A DNA stretch of 10,654 nt, from positions 1 to 10,654 of the forward strand of contig OMIS01000094.1 in assembly GCA_900299155.1 (NCBI GenBank), in the 5' to 3' direction. This document shows, in pieces, positions 7,827 to 10,654 of the stretch; the first letter of the stretch is position 1; the number at the start of each line of letters is the position of its first letter. The position numbers were made by a program, and so were the translations under genes. The stretch comes from a bacterium (lineage in GTDB: Bacteria > Patescibacteriota > Microgenomatia > UBA1400 > PJMF01). The notes under the pieces are model-generated. The model worked only from the letters and a program-made list of their open reading frames with translations. It was not told where the DNA came from and searched no databases.

Positions 7827-8864
7827 TTACTCAGACTTTGTGTTGAGTTGTGAAGCCTTGTAGATGGCAAATAACAACACCAGCGCAGCAGCTACTTGGC
7901 TTGGTGCCAAGAATGATTTATAGACAAACGCATCAATCGTGACTGCGAGCATTGGGAAAATCAACTCAATAATCGTCGTGATTTTCGCCTGCGTCATCTG
8001 GAGTCCTTTATAGTAAATATAAACGGCCACCATTCCTGTGGAAAGTGCGATGATGCCAAAGCGCATCAATTGCGACGCTGTGACGGTGAAAATGGCGTTG
8101 ATATCAGAGAAAAAGAGAATTGCAATAAAAGAAAAGATCGTCGTTAATACAAACCGCAACCCAGTGGTCATTTCAGTGGAATGTTCTCTCAAGAGCAATT
8201 TAGAAAGAGCGGTGGAACTGCCCCAAGCAAATGCTGCTCCGAGTGCGTATAACGCGGCGGTTACGGTTCCTTCACCAGTAGAAAGGTTTATAAATCCGTT
8301 CTTGAAGGTCACAAAAAACGCAGCTACCATCGCCAATCCAGCCCAGTAGATATAGTTTTTGTTTACTTTTTCTTTCAAAAGTATGACAGCGGCAGTTGTG
8401 GCGAAGATGGGCTGTAGTTTTTGAAGTAAAAAGACGACGCTAAACGAAATAAAGTTAACTTTGGTGAGTGCAGTGGTAAACCAAAGTGTACCCAATAACC
8501 CGCTAAAGAGCGCGATGCTGGAAGCAATCAATAAGCTTTTTTGAGAAAACTTCTCTGTACCAAACTTTTTCCAAAGTACTGGTAGCAAAATAATACTCCC
8601 AATTAAATGCTCATAAAAAACAATAATGATTGGTGGTAAGGCAAAAAGAGAACGGCGCAAAATGCCATCCAATGCCCAAAGAATAGCCCCAATGGCCACA
8701 AAGACAGGACCCATGATTGAATTTTGTTTGGGTGTATCAGATGTATTTTTGTTTTGTGTTTGCTTCAGTGCTTGTAAAAACGCAGATTGCTTAACTTCTG
8801 CTTGTTGCGCAAGTTGGAGTGGAGTTGCTGATTTTGCGGAGTGTGAGTGTTTGTGCTTTGCCAT
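7827..8864 (-). CDS. EamA/DMT family transporter, possible riboflavin importer
   Basis: A 345-residue inner-membrane protein with two EamA repeats (about 51-188 and 200-337), each with about five membrane helices, the usual 10-helix plan of the drug/metabolite transporter superfamily. The end of repeat 1 has the family pattern (LQKLQPIFATTAAVILLKEK, 148-167). In repeat 2 the matching stretch (PMLAVTIDAFVYKSFLAPSQ, 304-323) lacks the usual acidic residue. Unusually, a hydrophilic 50-residue leader comes first, beginning MAKHKHSHS and rich in Gln and Thr. M51 (ATG at 8714) starts right at the first helix and could be the real start; neither site has a good Shine-Dalgarno. Substrate cannot be read from sequence in this family. 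The gene follows a stand-alone riboflavin kinase by about 80 bases in the same direction. Because the known importers RibN and ImpX are EamA proteins, riboflavin is a reasonable but unproven substrate. Confidence 0.88.
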   Translation of the reverse strand: MAKHKHSHSAKSATPLQLAQQAEVKQSAFLQALKQTQNKNTSDTPKQNSIMGPVFVAIGAILWALDGILRRSLFALPPIIIVFYEHLIGSIILLPVLWKKFGTEKFSQKSLLIASSIALFSGLLGTLWFTTALTKVNFISFSVVFLLQKLQPIFATTAAVILLKEKVNKNYIYWAGLAMVAAFFVTFKNGFINLSTGEGTVTAALYALGAAFAWGSSTALSKLLLREHSTEMTTGLRFVLTTIFSFIAILFFSDINAIFTVTASQLMRFGIIALSTGMVAVYIYYKGLQMTQAKITTIIELIFPMLAVTIDAFVYKSFLAPSQVAAALVLLFAIYKASQLNTKSE

Positions 8865-8907
8865 ATGTGCTTGAATTAGTTGGATATTTGGTGGTTCAGT
8901 TCTGTGT

Positions 8908-8920
8908 ACTATACAGTATA
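8908..8920 (-). promoter_or_regulatory. Possible promoter -10 region or small palindrome before the transporter gene
   Basis: On the minus strand this stretch holds two overlapping -10-like hexamers, TATACT (8920-8915) and TATAGT (8913-8908), about 45-50 bases before the transporter ATG. It includes the odd-centred palindrome TATACAGTATA (8910-8920). No convincing -35 is present, so it may equally be an AT-rich coincidence. Confidence 0.22.
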
Positions 8921-8945
8921 TAGCGTGTTTTGGGAAAGCGGTTTT

Positions 8946-9350
8946 TTAGTTTTTGGAAACAGAATTTGCTTGAGTTGTAGTACGCACCGCAGCAATATCC
9001 TTTTGTAGTTGGCTTTTTAGTTCCTCAAGAGATGAAAAATCCATAACAGGTCTGACAAACTGTAAAATGGAAAATTGGGCGGTTTCACCGTATATTTCTT
9101 GAGAAAAATCCAGAATAAAGATTTCTAGGACATTGTGCGTTTCACCTTTTACCAGCCTTGGTCCAAAGTAGAGTGCCCCAAGGTAGTTCTTTCCTGTAAG
9201 TTGTACCTGTGCTGCGTAGACCCCTGGAGTGGTGTTTTGTGGAATGATTGTTGGATCAAGATTTATCGTGGGAAAACCGATGGTTCTACCAGCTTTGTCT
9301 CCGTGGAATATTGGGCTAGAGTATGGAAGTTGATGTTTGCTAGTCTGCAT
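8946..9350 (-). CDS. Stand-alone riboflavin kinase (RFK domain only)
   Basis: It phosphorylates riboflavin to FMN in the cytoplasm using ATP and a divalent metal. I chose the ATG at 9350 (134 residues): the family fold begins soon after it, and the longer frame from 9416 would overlap the divergent plus-strand gene with an unconserved leader. Visible motifs, numbered from 9350, are GRTIGFPTINL (21-31) with the metal/ATP-binding PTxN, PGVYAAQV (42-49), YLGALYFG (56-63), and LEIFILDF (75-82) with the likely catalytic Glu76. IYG (86-88) and a C-terminal helix (SLEELKSQLQKDI) complete the match to the flavokinase domain of RibF. Most bacteria have a bifunctional RibF with an N-terminal FAD synthetase; that half is absent here, so this enzyme should stop at FMN. 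It is followed by the EamA transporter in the same direction. No FMN riboswitch lies upstream. Confidence 0.9.
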   Translation of the reverse strand: MQTSKHQLPYSSPIFHGDKAGRTIGFPTINLDPTIIPQNTTPGVYAAQVQLTGKNYLGALYFGPRLVKGETHNVLEIFILDFSQEIYGETAQFSILQFVRPVMDFSSLEELKSQLQKDIAAVRTTTQANSVSKN

Positions 9351-9357
9351 GGTGCGT

Positions 9358-9363
9358 ATTTTA
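9358..9363 (-). promoter_or_regulatory. Candidate -10 element (TAAAAT) of riboflavin kinase
   Basis: On the minus strand TAAAAT ends 7 bases before the ATG at 9350 (spacer ACGCACC) with no Shine-Dalgarno, matching the leaderless layout at 453 and 7766. It supports the 9350 start over 9416, which would lie upstream of the transcript. A poor -35 (CCGTCA) sits 17 bases upstream. Confidence 0.4.
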
Positions 9364-9374
9364 ACAGTAAATAG

Positions 9375-9380
9375 TATAAT
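9375..9380 (+). promoter_or_regulatory. Candidate -10 element (TATAAT) of the plus-strand helical protein gene
   Basis: A consensus TATAAT ends 8 bases before the ATG at 9389, and the intervening TGACGGGT is not a convincing Shine-Dalgarno. The -35 region is weak (GTGCGT). It lies 11 bases from the divergent -10 of riboflavin kinase, so RNA polymerase footprints on the two strands must overlap. Confidence 0.45.
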
Positions 9381-9388
9381 TGACGGGT

Positions 9389-10654
9389 ATGAGTCAAGAA
9401 TCTTTAGAAAGCTCACTTAGCCAAAATGCAGGTATTTTAATAACCGAGCTTTCTCAGTTGTTGCGTGTTCCCAATGATCAAAATAACACTCGAGTAGAAC
9501 AATTACTCAATGCTCTAGATGAGGCTCAAAAGAGTGGAACTTTAAATGAAGGACAAAAGCAAAGAATTGCTTCACTCCGTGATAAACATACTAAACTAAC
9601 TAATTCTGGAGCCCCCTCAGAACTATCACCTGCTCCTGTGGATACTCAAAATCCTGTACAGGAGGCTTCACATGCTCAGCCAAGTGCCCCTGCAGAGCAA
9701 CAAACTCAACAAGTTGAAAATAATACTGATCTACATCGTCTTTTAATGGATGCTTGGGGCTCTTTTCGTGAAGTGTCTAATTCAAGCGGCACAGTTTTAG
9801 GTAGACTAAATGCACTGAGGATCTTAGATGGGTACATATCGCTGTTGTCTCAGTCCGCGTCAGGTTTAAATGATCCTCAAAAAGCGTCTTTAATTGATCT
9901 TGAAGCTAAAATAGCTCAATTGAAGCCAGAGTTAGTATCGCTTGCATCAAATCGCATAGACGAGATAGTAAATGATGTTTTACAAAATGAGCTAGATCTT
10001 GATGCGTATTTGGGGGAAAATAGTAGCGCCAGTGCAGGTATCTTAAGTGCAGAATTAGAAGGTTTGTCTGATACTGCTCAATCTGTATTAGGTATAACTA
10101 TCAATCCAGAACTTCAATCAAAGATTGAAAGGGTGATGGAGCTTCTGGAAAATGCTGCTAATAAAACTCCAAGAACTTCAGAAAATAAAGATAATGCACA
10201 GATTAAAGAAACTGAAGAGCGTGCCAGAACTCAAATAAGTCTGGTAAAGCAATTCTTCACTGAAGTGAAATCTTTAGATTTTGACCCCAATAAGATGTTT
10301 CCTATAACTGAAAATGGCATTATCAGACACTATACAATTGATCTACTACTAACACTTGTAGTAGTCAATCAAACTGAAATAGAACATTCTTATCAAGTTT
10401 TGCAGAGTGTTCCAGATTCAACTCTGAAAACAGAGTTATTTTCTCAACGAGCAATATTAGAGGAACTGAGAAAATACATTGAAATATTTAAAAATATTGA
10501 TGCCTTTGCTCAAGATGTTTCTGGTAACAAAATTGATAGAGCTGCTTATGATTCTCGCAGAGCTCAACTTGAACTGCAGATTTCAAGTGTTACTGATCCT
10601 ACAATTAAGAAAAACTTAACTGAGCGCTTGAGTAGAATTCAAGCACCACAGGAG
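9389..10654 (+). CDS. Large helical protein of unknown function, N-terminal part (runs off right edge)
   Basis: I translated this frame by hand: 422 codons from ATG at 9389 to the last base with no stop, so the gene is 3'-truncated by the window. It begins MSQESLESSLSQNAGILITE. No signal peptide or membrane helix is visible; the most hydrophobic run (IDLLLTLVVV, 317-326) is too short. A Pro/Gln/Ser-rich linker (about 72-112) separates a short helical N-terminus from a long, mainly helical region. Five loosely similar helix-starting stretches occur: LNEGQKQRIASL (52-63), LNDPQKASLIDL (160-171), INPELQSKIERV (238-249), VPDSTLKTELFS (341-352) and VTDPTIKKNLTE (401-412). They hint at alpha-helical repeats. 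Gln/Ser/Glu-rich composition resembles the N-terminal part of the 1665-residue protein in the divergent cluster, so it may be another part of that apparatus with membrane or peptidase domains beyond the window. I do not recognise a family. Confidence 0.8.
   Translation, partial: MSQESLESSLSQNAGILITELSQLLRVPNDQNNTRVEQLLNALDEAQKSGTLNEGQKQRIASLRDKHTKLTNSGAPSELSPAPVDTQNPVQEASHAQPSAPAEQQTQQVENNTDLHRLLMDAWGSFREVSNSSGTVLGRLNALRILDGYISLLSQSASGLNDPQKASLIDLEAKIAQLKPELVSLASNRIDEIVNDVLQNELDLDAYLGENSSASAGILSAELEGLSDTAQSVLGITINPELQSKIERVMELLENAANKTPRTSENKDNAQIKETEERARTQISLVKQFFTEVKSLDFDPNKMFPITENGIIRHYTIDLLLTLVVVNQTEIEHSYQVLQSVPDSTLKTELFSQRAILEELRKYIEIFKNIDAFAQDVSGNKIDRAAYDSRRAQLELQISSVTDPTIKKNLTERLSRIQAPQE

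Noticed and set aside
8865..9388. FMN riboswitch upstream of the riboflavin kinase or the transporter.
   Set aside because: The gaps are only 38 and 81 bases and contain none of the conserved FMN-aptamer blocks.
9351..9416. Longer riboflavin kinase frame starting at 9416.
   Set aside because: The extra 22 residues match nothing in the family, overlap the first codons of the divergent gene and would lie upstream of the likely -10; the 9350 start fits better.
10343..10364. Inverted repeat CTACTAC / GTAGTAG with an 8-base loop.
   Set aside because: It lies inside an open frame where it encodes Leu-Leu and Val-Val codons, and there is no T-run or other sign of function.
1..10654. CRISPR arrays, tRNA or rRNA genes, insertion sequences.
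   Set aside because: No regularly spaced repeats, cloverleaf-like sequence, transposase or terminal inverted repeats were seen.

Overview
The window looks like chromosomal DNA from a Candidate Phyla Radiation (Patescibacteria) bacterium, most likely Microgenomates-like. The evidence is a compact, AT-rich layout with no gap over about 85 bases, a PrgI protein followed by a TraC-like protein of the kind found next to VirB4 ATPases in these genomes, very large unfamiliar helical proteins, and a stand-alone riboflavin kinase. The long frames are free of in-frame TGA, and TGA ends one gene, so the standard bacterial code applies rather than the TGA=Gly code of Gracilibacteria and Absconditabacteria. 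The lineage is inferred from gene content, not from a marker gene.

Layout. Six genes lie on the minus strand and are read right to left. Riboflavin kinase (start chosen at 9350) is followed by an EamA/DMT transporter (8864-7827). A four-gene cluster resembling type IV secretion or conjugation comes next: a 1665-residue protein with three likely membrane segments and a C-terminal M23 peptidase (7766-2769), a 334-residue single-pass membrane protein (2760-1756), a PrgI/VirB3-like protein with a C-terminal beta-sandwich domain (1713-529), and the N-terminal 151 residues of a TraC/VirB4-associated protein (453 to the left edge). On the plus strand, a 422-residue open N-terminal fragment of an unrecognised helical protein starts at 9389 and runs off the right edge.

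How the genes may work together. The four-gene cluster has parts matching a Gram-positive-type conjugation channel: a PrgI/VirB3 membrane hairpin, a VirB4-associated protein, a bitopic envelope protein, and a giant protein that seems to combine a VirB6-like membrane part with a wall hydrolase (VirB1/PrgK role). It could build a DNA-uptake, secretion or cell-contact channel through the envelope. The kinase-transporter pair suggests uptake of riboflavin and its trapping as FMN. No FMN riboswitch or intrinsic terminator was found.

Regulation. Four starts (453, 7766, 9350, 9389) have a TATAAT or TAAAAT hexamer ending 6-8 bases before the ATG and no good Shine-Dalgarno. The 334-residue gene inside the operon has AAAGGA at normal spacing. 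This suggests leaderless transcripts for genes that begin transcripts and Shine-Dalgarno initiation for at least one internal gene.
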